NCBI RefSeq assembly: GCF_003019815.1
Contig: NZ_CP027774.1
Coordinates: forward strand, 496,001-560,000
DNA length: 64,000 nucleotides
Source: Variovorax sp. PMC12
Lineage (GTDB): Bacteria > Pseudomonadota > Gammaproteobacteria > Burkholderiales > Burkholderiaceae_C
Reading direction: 5' to 3'
Numbering within the stretch: position 1 is the first letter of the stretch; each line of letters opens with the position of its first letter. The notes below the pieces were generated by a model. It saw nothing but the letters and a program-made list of their open reading frames with translations. It was not told where the DNA came from and made no database searches. Made by a program: the position numbers and the translations under genes. Shown one piece after another: positions 1-7,835 of the stretch.

Positions 1-135
1 GCGGAGGCGGCGGGCGTCCCCAAGGTGCTCCCGGCCGACGTGGCACGCGGCATCGCCGAGGAGATCGGGACGCCGGTGTTCGGCTGGTTCCAGTGCCAGC
101 CGCTCATCGCGCCCTACGTGGCGCAGTTGCAATGA
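1..135 (+). CDS. C-terminal end of an unidentified protein (5' end outside the window)
   Basis: The window opens inside a reading frame that continues to a TGA at 133-135, so only the last 44 residues are visible. The tail ends with FGWFQCQPLIAPYVAQLQ. I do not recognise the family. Its stop overlaps the next start as ATGA, a junction repeated at the next two genes, so this is the first visible member of a four-gene, translationally coupled operon with an amidase and a [2Fe-2S] reductase. The fragment does not resemble the GroES-like catalytic domain of MDR enzymes, so it is probably not the missing front half of the next gene. Confidence 0.6.
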   Translation, partial: AEAAGVPKVLPADVARGIAEEIGTPVFGWFQCQPLIAPYVAQLQ

Positions 136-746
136 GCGCAACGACCGGGATGCCGACCTCGGCGCCGCCTTCCGCGCTGGCGCGCGACTGGCCCGCGGCA
201 TGGTTCGCGCTGCACCATCGGGCGAAGCTGCAGGCCCGCGAATCCGTGTTGGTCCTCGATGCGGCCAGCCCGGTCGGCGTGGCATGCATCAAGCTCGCGA
301 AGGCGGCGCAGGCGCACGTCGTCGCGCTCACGCAGACGCGCTCGCAATTCGACGCCGTGCGGCGCGCCGGTGCCGACGACGTCGTCAGTCTGCAGGAAAG
401 CCAGTGGGTCGAAATCGTCCGCGAGCACGGCGGCGCCGACGTGATCGCCGGCATCGCCGACGCCGACCTGCTCACGCGCAGCATGCGCGCTCTCGCACGC
501 CACGGACGCCTGCTCGTGATGGCACCACCCGATGCCCTGGCGGCCGAGCTGCCGCTGAAGCCACTGCTGCTTCGCAGCGGCACCCTGCACGGCGCCTTCT
601 GGTCGCCAGACCATGCGTTCCGGATGGCCGAACCAATCCTGGCGGCGTTGACCGCGCTGTGGGCACAAGGCGCCATCCGGCTCGATTCCACCGGGCCGGG
701 CGTCGACCCGGCCCGCCCCCACATGCCAGGAACCTCCAAACCATGA
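132..746 (+). CDS. N-terminally short MDR-family (quinone oxidoreductase-like) protein
   Basis: A 204-residue protein that matches the nucleotide-binding half of zinc-independent MDR quinone oxidoreductases. The stretch AWFALHHRAKLQARESVLVL corresponds to the start of the Rossmann domain, followed by an altered glycine-rich loop (DAASPVGVACIKLAK) and the usual helix-strand order. Full family members are about 320-330 residues; here the N-terminal GroES-like substrate domain is absent. The start is the ATG at 132, which overlaps the previous stop (ATGA), and the gene ends in an ATGA overlap with the amidase gene. It could be an accessory NAD(P)-binding subunit or a decayed reductase held in the operon. 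The Rossmann part is clear; whether it has activity is unknown. Confidence 0.6.
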   Translation: MSATTGMPTSAPPSALARDWPAAWFALHHRAKLQARESVLVLDAASPVGVACIKLAKAAQAHVVALTQTRSQFDAVRRAGADDVVSLQESQWVEIVREHGGADVIAGIADADLLTRSMRALARHGRLLVMAPPDALAAELPLKPLLLRSGTLHGAFWSPDHAFRMAEPILAALTALWAQGAIRLDSTGPGVDPARPHMPGTSKP

Positions 747-2053
747 CCGCCTCTTCAAGCCCGGCCCTGCCGATGAATGCCACACGCATCCGCGAGCAAC
801 TCGCAGGCCGTTCGACCAGCGCGCGTGCCGTGCTCGAGCAATCGCTCGATGTCGTCGCCGCGCGCGAGCCCACGGTGCACGCGTGGAAAGTGCTCGGCGA
901 CGCATCCGCTCGACGGTGGGCGGACGCCCTCGACGAAGACCTCGATCGACGTGACGGAGGGCTGCTCGCCGGCATCCCGGTCGCGGTGAAGGACCTGATG
1001 GACACCGCCGACATGCCCACCGGCTACGGGTCTGCGATCTACGCCGGCCATCAGCCGGCGCGCGACGCGGCATGCGTGACCCGGCTGCGCGAGACCGGTG
1101 CCACCATCCTGGGCAAGACCGTCACCACGGAATTCGCCTACTTCGCGCCCGGCGAGACGACCAACCCCTGGGACGCATCGCGCACGCCGGGCGGCTCGTC
1201 GAGCGGCTCGGCCGCGGCCGTCGCCTCCGGCATGGTCCCGTTGGCGCTCGGGAGCCAGACCGCCGGTTCGCTGATCCGGCCCGCGTCGTACTGCGGCGTG
1301 TTCGCGCTCAAGCCGACGCACGGCGTGTTCGACCTGCGCGGCGTCAAGGGCCTGTCGCCGTCGCTCGACACGCTCGGATGGCTGGCCCGGACCGCGGACG
1401 ACCTTGAGCTCATGCGCTGTGCGTTGCTCGGAGACGCCTACGCGCCACTGGACCGGTTGCGGGCCTCCACCTGCCGCATCGGCTTCCTGCGCACGCACGA
1501 GTGGTCCAACGCGCAGCCCGACGGCCGGGCGGCCTTCGACGAGGCGATACGGCGCCTGCAGGCCGGCGGCATGCAGCTCATTGAAAAACGCCTCCCCGAC
1601 GAACAGGCCACTCTCGCCGACGACCAGAAGCAGGTGATGGCGTACGAGGCAGTACGCGAGCTGGCGTTCGAGTTGCAGCACCACGCCGCGGCCTTGAGCC
1701 GACCCCTGCGTGAACTGCTCGAGAAGGGCCAGGCCGTGACCGAGGCCGAGTACCTGGCGTCGCAATCGCGCGCGGCCACGGGCCGGCGCGTGGCGCGAGA
1801 GCTGATGGCCGACGTCGATGCCCTGCTGGTGCCGGCAGCGCCGGGGGAGGCGCCTCAGGGCCTGGACGCGACCGGCGACCCGGTGTTCAGCCGGGTCTGG
1901 ACCCTGCTCGGCGTGCCCTGCGTCAACGTGCCCGGCCTCCGGGGCCCCCACGGCATGCCCATCGGCGTGCAACTGGTCGGCCAACAGCATCAGGAGCGGG
2001 CGCTGCTGGCGCTCGCCGCCAGCGTTCACACCGTGCTCGACACACACTCATGA
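743..2053 (+). CDS. Amidase (amidase-signature family)
   Basis: A 436-residue amidase-signature hydrolase, near the usual 430-500 residues. The Ser-cisSer-Lys triad can be placed: Lys83 in AVKDLMDT, Ser152 in PGGSSSGSAAAV, and the nucleophile Ser176 in GSQTAGSLIRP, the counterpart of the family motif GTDTGGS. The family hydrolyses C-N amide bonds to a carboxylate and ammonia or an amine. The start at 743 overlaps the upstream stop (ATGA) and the stop overlaps the next start (ATGA), so expression should be coupled to the MDR protein and the reductase. The context suggests opening of an amide or lactam in a degradation route; the substrate cannot be read from the sequence. Confidence 0.9.
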   Translation: MTASSSPALPMNATRIREQLAGRSTSARAVLEQSLDVVAAREPTVHAWKVLGDASARRWADALDEDLDRRDGGLLAGIPVAVKDLMDTADMPTGYGSAIYAGHQPARDAACVTRLRETGATILGKTVTTEFAYFAPGETTNPWDASRTPGGSSSGSAAAVASGMVPLALGSQTAGSLIRPASYCGVFALKPTHGVFDLRGVKGLSPSLDTLGWLARTADDLELMRCALLGDAYAPLDRLRASTCRIGFLRTHEWSNAQPDGRAAFDEAIRRLQAGGMQLIEKRLPDEQATLADDQKQVMAYEAVRELAFELQHHAAALSRPLRELLEKGQAVTEAEYLASQSRAATGRRVARELMADVDALLVPAAPGEAPQGLDATGDPVFSRVWTLLGVPCVNVPGLRGPHGMPIGVQLVGQQHQERALLALAASVHTVLDTHS

Positions 2054-2991
2054 AACTCATCGTACAGACCACAGATCTCGTCGCGGAGGGAGTGCGTCGC
2101 CTTCGCCTCGCCGCCGCGGACGGCCATCCGCTGCCGCCGTGCAACGCCGGCGCGCATCTCAAGTTCACGCTGCCCGTCGAGGCAGGCGGCTCGCGTGAAT
2201 ACTCCATCGTTGGCCGCGGCGCCGAAGGCGACTGCTACGAAGTGGCGGTGCTGCTGGACCCGTGCGGCCGCGGAGGCTCCCGTGCGATGCACGCCCTGGC
2301 GGCCGGCGACGCGGTCGAGGCCGAAGGCCCGTTCAACGAATTCGCGCTCAGCGACAGCGCCGCGAGCCACGTGCTCATCGCCGGCGGCATCGGCATCACG
2401 CCGATCCTGTCGATGGCGCGGGAACTCGGCGCAGCCGGGCGCCCCTTCGAGTTGCACTATGCCGCGAAGTCGCGCCGCCGCATGGCGTTCCAGGACGAGG
2501 TCGCGGCGCTGCCCGGCGCCGTGCTGTACTGCAGCGACGAGGGCGCGGACGCCCGCATGCCCATCGCTGCCATCCTTGCCGGTCCTGCGCCGGGCCGGCA
2601 CGTCCATGTCTGCGGCCCGCGCTCGCTCATCGCCGAGGTCATCGACACGGCGCGGCGCCTGGGATGGGCAGACGGCCAGGTCCACTTCGAGACCTTCAAC
2701 GGGGCCGTTGCTCTCAAGGGCGACCAGCCCATCCGTCTCGAGCTTCGCGCCAGCGGGCGGACGATCGTGGTCCGGGCGCAGGAGTCCATCCTCGACGCCA
2801 TGCTCGCCGCCGGCATGGACCCGCTCTACGACTGCCGTCGCGGCGAGTGCGGGATGTGCATGACGCCGGTGATCGAAGGCGTGCCCGACCACCGCGACCA
2901 TGCGCTCACCGCCGCGGAGAAGGCGGGCGGAAAGGTGATCTGTACCTGCGTTTCGCGCGCGTTGACGGCCGACCTGGCGCTCGACTTCTAG
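2050..2991 (+). CDS. PDR/VanB-type ferredoxin-NAD(P)H oxidoreductase with C-terminal [2Fe-2S] domain
   Basis: A 313-residue class IA reductase with an N-terminal flavin-binding barrel (REYSIVG near residue 60, matching the RxYS FMN motif), an NAD(P)-binding middle (IAGGIGITPILSM) and a C-terminal plant-type [2Fe-2S] ferredoxin domain. The cluster ligands are Cys262, Cys267, Cys270 and a late Cys in ICTCVSRA, most likely Cys300. Such proteins pass electrons from NAD(P)H to Rieske oxygenases of the phthalate, vanillate or carbazole type. No oxygenase lies downstream here, so the partner is either the truncated first gene or encoded further left. It is the last gene of the operon. Confidence 0.9.
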   Translation: MKLIVQTTDLVAEGVRRLRLAAADGHPLPPCNAGAHLKFTLPVEAGGSREYSIVGRGAEGDCYEVAVLLDPCGRGGSRAMHALAAGDAVEAEGPFNEFALSDSAASHVLIAGGIGITPILSMARELGAAGRPFELHYAAKSRRRMAFQDEVAALPGAVLYCSDEGADARMPIAAILAGPAPGRHVHVCGPRSLIAEVIDTARRLGWADGQVHFETFNGAVALKGDQPIRLELRASGRTIVVRAQESILDAMLAAGMDPLYDCRRGECGMCMTPVIEGVPDHRDHALTAAEKAGGKVICTCVSRALTADLALDF

Positions 2992-3078
2992 GGGTGCAGA
3001 ACACCAGCAATGCAGTTGATTGAATGCTCAAGCTGTGAGGCTTGGCACCGCCCGGAGCGCCGCCTCTCCCGAGAACAA

Positions 3079-3843
3079 CTACAGAGTCAGACCTCCGTCG
3101 ATGGTCAGGCTCGCGCCTGTCATGTACCCTGACTCTTCGCGCGCAAGGTAGGAGACCAGGGCCCCGATCTCCTGGGGCTTGCCGACGCGCTTCAAGGGGC
3201 TTCGCTGCGCCAGTGCCTCGGTCCAGTCCGCCGTCAGGTCGGTCTCGACCGGGCCCGGCTGGATGTTGTTGACCGTGATGCCTCGCGGCGCCAGGTCCAG
3301 CGCCGCGCCCTTGACCAGGCCGGCGACCGCGGTCTTCGTGAGCTGGTAGACGCTGGAGCCGGCCTGGCCGGTGCGCAGCGCCACGTTGCTGCCGATGGTG
3401 ATGATTCGCCCGCCATCCAGCACATGCGGCACGCTCGCCTGCACTGCCAGGAACACGCCACGCACGTTGATCGCCAGCATCTGGTCCAGGTCGGCCAGCG
3501 GCACCGCGTCGATGCTGCCCGCCTTGTAGATGCCGGCATTGACGACCACGACCTGCAGGGCGCCGAAGCGCTCCACGGCCAGGGCGACTGCGCTGCGAAT
3601 GGCCTGGGCATCGGCGCTGTCGGCCGCGATGGCGTGGGCACGGCCGCCGGCCTGCACGATCTGCGCGACCAGTGCCTGTGCGCTGTCGGGCCGCGACACG
3701 TAGGTGAACGCGACCGCGTAACCGTCGGCCGCCAGTCGCTGCACGGCGGCGGCGCCGATGCCGCGTGATCCGCCGAACACCAGGGCGGCGCCGCGGGGCG
3801 TTGTTGCGTCTTTTCTCACTGCATTTTCCTTTCCGGACGCCAT
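3079..3843 (-). CDS. Short-chain dehydrogenase/reductase (SDR)
   Basis: A 254-residue classical SDR. The cofactor loop GGSRGIG sits near residue 24, the NAG motif follows (VVVNAGIYKAG), and the active-site Ser with YQLTK (YxxxK) is present. The C-terminal part has the usual PGPVETDL segment and ends GASLTIDGGLTL. Members reduce or oxidise carbonyl or hydroxyl groups with NAD(P)H. It lies 66 bp downstream of the DipZ-like gene on the same strand, so it may be the last gene of a hydrolase-dipZ-SDR transcript. No substrate can be named. Confidence 0.88.
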   Translation of the reverse strand: MASGKENAVRKDATTPRGAALVFGGSRGIGAAAVQRLAADGYAVAFTYVSRPDSAQALVAQIVQAGGRAHAIAADSADAQAIRSAVALAVERFGALQVVVVNAGIYKAGSIDAVPLADLDQMLAINVRGVFLAVQASVPHVLDGGRIITIGSNVALRTGQAGSSVYQLTKTAVAGLVKGAALDLAPRGITVNNIQPGPVETDLTADWTEALAQRSPLKRVGKPQEIGALVSYLAREESGYMTGASLTIDGGLTL

Positions 3844-3909
3844 GGTCCGTCACTCACCGAACACCTGCACGCACGCAGGACCAGAAATCAGGGGGCACGT
3901 GCCGCGGCA

Positions 3910-5634
3910 TCAGCCGAACGTGAATGCGTAGCCGCGCGCCCCGGAATCAAGAAAGCGGATTTCCACTGTGCGGGCCTTCACCGCGCCGCTCTGGCGCACG
4001 AGCTGGTACAGGCGGGTGGCGTCCACCACGCCGTTGCCATCGGCATCCACGTCCGTGCCGTGGTGCCGCCCGGGGGGCTGGCCGTCCAGCGTCAGTCGAA
4101 AGCGCACCGGGCCGCTGGCGCCCGCGCCGAGCACCAGGTTGGCGTCGCGGGCCTCGAAGCGCATTGCAAGGCCGCCACCCGCATCGGCCCCTTCCACGAA
4201 CTCGGGCTTCAGCGTCCAGGTGCCGGACAGCGACCAGGTGTTGGACTGCAGCGCGGCGGGCGTGTAGTGCGCCGGCTTGTCGGGCACGACCTTGCCGGCG
4301 ACGCGTGGGCTGCTCCCCTTCTCGTAGCCAAGATAGGTCTCCGGGCTGCGCAGGGTGTCGGCGTCGGCGGCCAGGCCGGGGCCGCGCAGGTCCGGCGCCA
4401 CGTTCGGCGCCGGCACAGGCTGCGCATCGCCCGTGCCGGGCGCACCGGCCTCGCGCAGCAGCTCCTCGATCACGCGCTCGGAAGCCGCGTACCCGCCCTC
4501 GCCGAACTGGTGGTGCCGCACGCGGCCCTGTGCATCGACGAAGTACAGGGCCGGCCAGTAATGGTTGTCGAACCCGCGCCAGATGCGGAAGTCGTTGTCC
4601 TGCACCACCGGGTAGGCGATCTGCAGATCCTGCAATGCGCGCCTGACATTGCCGGGGTCTTTCTCGAAGGCGAACTCGGGCGTGTGCACGCCCACCACCA
4701 CGAGACCACGGCCGGCGTATTTCTGCGCCCAGGCTTTCACATAGGGCAATGTGCGCAGGCAGTTGATGCAGGAATAGGTCCAGAAGTTGACCAGCACGAC
4801 CTTCCCTTGCAATGCGGCGATCGACTGTGGGGCGGCGTTGAGCCACTGCGTGCCGCCTTCCAGGCTGGCCCGCGCTGATTCCAGCGGCAGCCGGGCGGGC
4901 TGCGGCGCGGCCGCAAGCGCGGCGGGAATCAGGCGTTGCAGCAGGCCGGCTTCGAGCCCGCTGTCGCCCAGGCCGCCGAACTGGGCCAGCAGGCGCGTGT
5001 CGATGCCGGTGCCCACGGCCACCACACCGGCCAGCATGGCGACGCCCGCGATGCGGCGGCCAGCGATGCCGGGCAGCAGCCTGGCCTTCAAGGCGGCCAG
5101 CGGCCTGGCGCCGACCCGCAGCGCCACCCACAGCGCCACGCCGGCACCGGCGCCGTACGACAGCAGCAACAGCAAGGTGTGGGCACCCGGCCCCGTCAGC
5201 GCGGCCGTGGCGAGCACCAGGCCCAGCACCGGGCCTGCGCACGGCGTCCAGATCAGCCCCGTGGCCGCGCCCAGCAGCGCGGCGCTGCGCCAGCCGCCGC
5301 GCTGCTGCTTGTGCGCCAGGCGCTCACCGGCCCGCACCAGCGGCGCACTCCACCACGCGGCCAGGCGCGGCGAGAGCAGCGATGCCCCGAACAGGGCCAG
5401 CGCCGCCAATGCGGCCCAGCGGCCGATCTGGTTCAGCTGCACGGCCCATGCGCCCGCCACGGCGCCGAGGGAGGCCACGGCCGCGAAACCAGCGACCATG
5501 CCGGCGAGCAGCGGCAGGTTGCCCTGCGCGAAGGGCCGGTCATGGCGCGCGAAAACGAAGGGCAGCACCGGCAGGATGCAAGGGCTGAGCACGGTCAGCA
5601 TGCCGGCGACAAAAGCGGCGATGGCAAGGGTCAT
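3910..5634 (-). CDS. DipZ-like fusion: CcdA membrane domain plus thioredoxin/TlpA domain plus C-terminal lobe
   Basis: A 574-residue membrane-bound thiol-disulfide protein. Residues 1-240 form a CcdA/DsbD-beta-like domain with six or so hydrophobic segments and the paired membrane cysteines Cys19 (SPCILP) and Cys132 (TPCAGP). Residues 260-410 are a thioredoxin-like domain with active site Cys289-Ile-Asn-Cys292 (WTYSCINC). The rest is the beta-rich C-terminal domain of DipZ proteins, which ends RGYAFTFG. The family moves reducing power from cytoplasmic thioredoxin across the membrane to extracytoplasmic thiols. It starts 25 bp after the hydrolase stop, so the two are cotranscribed. Nearness to an Ohr operon with a matching operator suggests a role in redox stress. 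Confidence 0.88.
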   Translation of the reverse strand: MTLAIAAFVAGMLTVLSPCILPVLPFVFARHDRPFAQGNLPLLAGMVAGFAAVASLGAVAGAWAVQLNQIGRWAALAALALFGASLLSPRLAAWWSAPLVRAGERLAHKQQRGGWRSAALLGAATGLIWTPCAGPVLGLVLATAALTGPGAHTLLLLLSYGAGAGVALWVALRVGARPLAALKARLLPGIAGRRIAGVAMLAGVVAVGTGIDTRLLAQFGGLGDSGLEAGLLQRLIPAALAAAPQPARLPLESARASLEGGTQWLNAAPQSIAALQGKVVLVNFWTYSCINCLRTLPYVKAWAQKYAGRGLVVVGVHTPEFAFEKDPGNVRRALQDLQIAYPVVQDNDFRIWRGFDNHYWPALYFVDAQGRVRHHQFGEGGYAASERVIEELLREAGAPGTGDAQPVPAPNVAPDLRGPGLAADADTLRSPETYLGYEKGSSPRVAGKVVPDKPAHYTPAALQSNTWSLSGTWTLKPEFVEGADAGGGLAMRFEARDANLVLGAGASGPVRFRLTLDGQPPGRHHGTDVDADGNGVVDATRLYQLVRQSGAVKARTVEIRFLDSGARGYAFTFG

Positions 5635-5659
5635 GGCAGATCCGAAGCGGTGGTGCGGC

Positions 5660-6697
5660 TCAGAGCCGCGTGACGTCGATCACCGCCTGCGCAAACGCGG
5701 CGGGCGCCTCCTGCGGCAGGTTGTGGCCGATTCCGCCGTCCAGCTGGCGGTGCTGGTACTTGCCGCTGAACTTCTTCGCATAAGCGGCCGGATCGGGATG
5801 CGGCGCGCCGTTGGCATCGCCTTCCATCGTGATCGTGGGGACGGCGATGACGGGGGCCGTGGCCAGCCGCTGCTCCAGCGCGTCGAAGCGCGGCTCGCCG
5901 GCCGCCAGGCCGATGCGCCAGCGGTAGTTGTGGACCACGATGGCCACGTGGTCCGGGTTGTCGAAGGACTGCGCGCTGCGCTGGTAGGTGGCCTCGTCGA
6001 AGCGCCAGCGCGGCGAAGCCTGCTGCCAGATGAAGCGGTTGAATGCCGCCGGGTTGGCGGCATACCCGTCGCGGCCGCGGTCGGTCGCGAAGTACGACTG
6101 GTACCACCAGGCGAACTCCGCGGCCGGCGGCAGCGGCTTGGCGTTGGCTTGCGGGTTGCCGATCAGGTAGCCGCTCACCGACACCAGGCCGGCCACGCGC
6201 TCGGGCCAGATCGCGGCCAGGATGCATGCCGTGCGCGCGCCCCAGTCGAAGGCGCCCAGCACGGCCTGGCGGATGCCCAGCGCGTCCATCAGCGCCACGA
6301 TGTCCTGCGCCACCGCGCCCTGCTGGCCGTTGCGGGGCGTGGCGTCGGACAGGAAGCGCGTGTCGCCGTAGCCGCGCAGGGAAGGCACGATCACGCGATA
6401 GCCCGCCGCCGCCAGACGCGGCGCCACGTCGACGAAGGCATGGATGTCATACGGCCAGCCGTGCAGCAGGATGGCCACGGGGCCATCGGCCGGGCCGGCC
6501 TCGGCATAGGCCACGCGCAGGTCGCCGGCGGCGATGGTCTTGAGCGATGCGAAGCCGGTGGCGCCGGTGCCCGTGGCGGCCCGCGCCGGGGAGGCGAGCA
6601 GGTTGGCAATGGGCGCGGCGGCGAGGCCCAGGGCCGCGCTGGCGAGGAAGTCGCGGCGGCGGGTGGTCGTTGCGGTTGTCGTGTGGGCGGTGTGCAT
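5660..6697 (-). CDS. Tat-exported alpha/beta hydrolase of the epoxide hydrolase/dehalogenase type
   Basis: A 345-residue alpha/beta hydrolase. The N-terminus carries a Tat signal (TTRRRDFLASAALGLAAAP, cleavage near ASPARA), so it is probably folded before export. The oxyanion motif is HGWP at residues 79-82, the nucleophile is Asp151 in GAFDWGARTA rather than a Ser in GxSxG, and the catalytic His is His325 in GGIGHNLPQE. An Asp nucleophile is typical of epoxide hydrolases and haloalkane dehalogenases. It begins an apparent operon with dipZ 25 bp downstream. A paired TGTAT repeat about 140 bp upstream matches one upstream of ohr, which suggests control by the neighbouring response regulator. 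Confidence 0.87.
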   Translation of the reverse strand: MHTAHTTTATTTRRRDFLASAALGLAAAPIANLLASPARAATGTGATGFASLKTIAAGDLRVAYAEAGPADGPVAILLHGWPYDIHAFVDVAPRLAAAGYRVIVPSLRGYGDTRFLSDATPRNGQQGAVAQDIVALMDALGIRQAVLGAFDWGARTACILAAIWPERVAGLVSVSGYLIGNPQANAKPLPPAAEFAWWYQSYFATDRGRDGYAANPAAFNRFIWQQASPRWRFDEATYQRSAQSFDNPDHVAIVVHNYRWRIGLAAGEPRFDALEQRLATAPVIAVPTITMEGDANGAPHPDPAAYAKKFSGKYQHRQLDGGIGHNLPQEAPAAFAQAVIDVTRL

Positions 6698-6834
6698 GGA
6701 ATGGCCTTTGGCTGCGGTTGGGACGGTGCCGGCGCGGTCTGCGTCGGCTGGCCCCTAGTACATCGCCCAGATGTATGTGGCATGTGTCGTGGGCACTCCC
6801 CAATTGCATGGCCATGTCGCGGCGGCGGGGCCGG

Positions 6835-6849
6835 ATACACAGCCATACA
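6835..6849 (-). promoter_or_regulatory. Direct-repeat operator candidate upstream of the hydrolase-dipZ operon
   Basis: On the minus strand this reads TGTAT-N5-TGTAT, two half-sites exactly 10 bp apart. The same arrangement (TGTAT-N5-TGTAG) occurs at 9713-9727 upstream of ohr, and the flanking bases are alike too (a GATGG-type stretch just upstream on the minus strand in both). OmpR-family regulators bind such direct repeats spaced by one helical turn, and a gene for one lies at 7086-7835. Binding is inference. Confidence 0.45.
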
Positions 6850-6897
6850 AACTCGCCATCGACTGGCGCATCGCGGATGGGATGCCCTGAAACGACA

Positions 6898-6917
6898 CCG
6901 CCACCCGGAGGTGGCGG
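6898..6917 (-). other. 8-bp perfect hairpin in the gap after the response regulator gene
   Basis: CCGCCACC and GGTGGCGG flank a four-base loop. It lies in the 388-bp stretch (6698-7085) between the hydrolase promoter and the response regulator gene, downstream of the ohr-kinase-regulator transcript. No strong T-tract follows on either strand, so if it stops transcription it is a weak or Rho-assisted terminator. The rest of that stretch holds the hydrolase promoter region and a possible 43-codon gene. Confidence 0.35.
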
Positions 6918-6949
6918 CTGGAGGCAAAAGGGTGGAAGCAGGCCTGCGC

Positions 6950-7081
6950 TCAGGAACGCCGCCTCCGCAGCGGCGGTGCAGCGCTGGCCGAAGGCATGGC
7001 ACACGGCCGCCCCGCAGACTGGCTGATTTCGGACGCGAAACCGCCGACGAGGAAGAACAGCGAGAACAGCAGCTTGCGCAT
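6950..7081 (-). CDS. Possible 43-residue small protein with a signal-like hydrophobic N-terminus
   Basis: An ATG 4 bp after the response regulator stop opens a 43-codon frame. It begins MRKLLFSLFFLVGGFASEIS, a short basic n-region followed by a hydrophobic core as in a signal peptide or single membrane anchor. Nearly all of the first 20 codons end in G or C, as in real genes here, and AGAG lies just upstream of the ATG. The C-terminal half is Ala/Pro/Arg-rich with no recognisable motif, so the frame may be real only in its first half. No family is known to me. Its place at the end of the ohr-kinase-regulator transcript would suit a small membrane modulator of the kinase, but that is speculation. 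Confidence 0.3.
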   Translation of the reverse strand: MRKLLFSLFFLVGGFASEISQSAGRPCAMPSASAAPPLRRRRS

Positions 7082-7085
7082 TTCT

Positions 7086-7835
7086 CTATGCGTCTTGCGC
7101 TTCGACCTGCGCGGCGAACACGTAGCCCTCGCTACGCACGGTCTTGATGTAGCGCGGCTCGCGGGCGTCGTCGCCCAGGCACTTGCGCAGTCGGCTGATC
7201 ATCAGGTCGATGGAGCGCTCGAACAGCTCGGCCTCGCGGCCCTGCGTGATCGAAAGGATCTGGTCGCGCGTGAGCACCTTCTGCGGATGGTCCACCAGCA
7301 CGCGCAAGAGCCGGTATTCCGCGCCGCTGAGCGACACCACCGTGCCTTCGTGGTCCAGCAGCATGCGCTCCACCGTGTCCAGCCGCCAGTCGCCGAAGGC
7401 CAGGTAGCGCGCCTCGTCGGTGATGCGCATGTTGGGCGGCAGCATGCGCGTGCGGCGCAGTACCGACTTGATGCGGGCCAGCAGCTCGCGCGCGGCGAAG
7501 GGCTTGGCGAGGTAATCGTCGGCGCCCATCTCAAGGCCCAGTATGCGGTCGGCCTCGTCGCCGCGCGCGGTGAGCATGAGGATGGGCAGCGCCTTGTGCT
7601 TGCCGCCGCGCAGGTCGCGGCACAGCGTCAGGCCGTCCTCGCCGGGCAGCATCAGGTCGAGGATCACGAGGTCGAAGGGTCCGGCGGTCTCCAGGATCTG
7701 GCGCATGTGGCGGCCGGTGGGCGCGGTGGTCACGCGCAGACCGTTCTTCTGCAGGTAGGCGCCGACAAGCTCGCGGATCTCGCGGTCGTCGTCGACCAGA
7801 AGGATGTGGTCGGCGGCAGGCGTGGTGGTGTTCAT
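7086..7835 (-). CDS. OmpR-family response regulator
   Basis: A 249-residue regulator. The receiver domain (about 9-125) has acidic residues Asp15/Asp16 in LLVDDDREI, the phospho-acceptor Asp60 in VILDLMLPGEDG and the conserved Lys in DYLAKPF. The C-terminal winged helix (about 150-245) ends with the usual VRSEGYVF stretch. The start ATG at 7835 overlaps the stop of the upstream kinase gene (ATGA). The reading frame stays open far upstream through the kinase gene, but in a different frame from the kinase, so this is not a hybrid protein. Likely targets are its own ohr promoter and the hydrolase-dipZ promoter, both of which carry the TGTAT-N5-TGTA repeat. Confidence 0.92.
   Translation of the reverse strand: MNTTTPAADHILLVDDDREIRELVGAYLQKNGLRVTTAPTGRHMRQILETAGPFDLVILDLMLPGEDGLTLCRDLRGGKHKALPILMLTARGDEADRILGLEMGADDYLAKPFAARELLARIKSVLRRTRMLPPNMRITDEARYLAFGDWRLDTVERMLLDHEGTVVSLSGAEYRLLRVLVDHPQKVLTRDQILSITQGREAELFERSIDLMISRLRKCLGDDAREPRYIKTVRSEGYVFAAQVEAQDA

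Noticed and set aside
1..746. Frameshifted single MDR gene split over the first two frames
   Set aside because: The visible end of the first frame does not resemble a GroES-like domain, and the junction is a normal ATGA overlap as at the next two genes.
6898..6917. Intrinsic terminator after the response regulator
   Set aside because: The stem is perfect but no T-tract follows on either strand; listed only as a hairpin.
4787..7147. 786-codon plus-strand frame opposite the dipZ and hydrolase genes
   Set aside because: Low-complexity translation; the minus-strand genes have full catalytic motifs.
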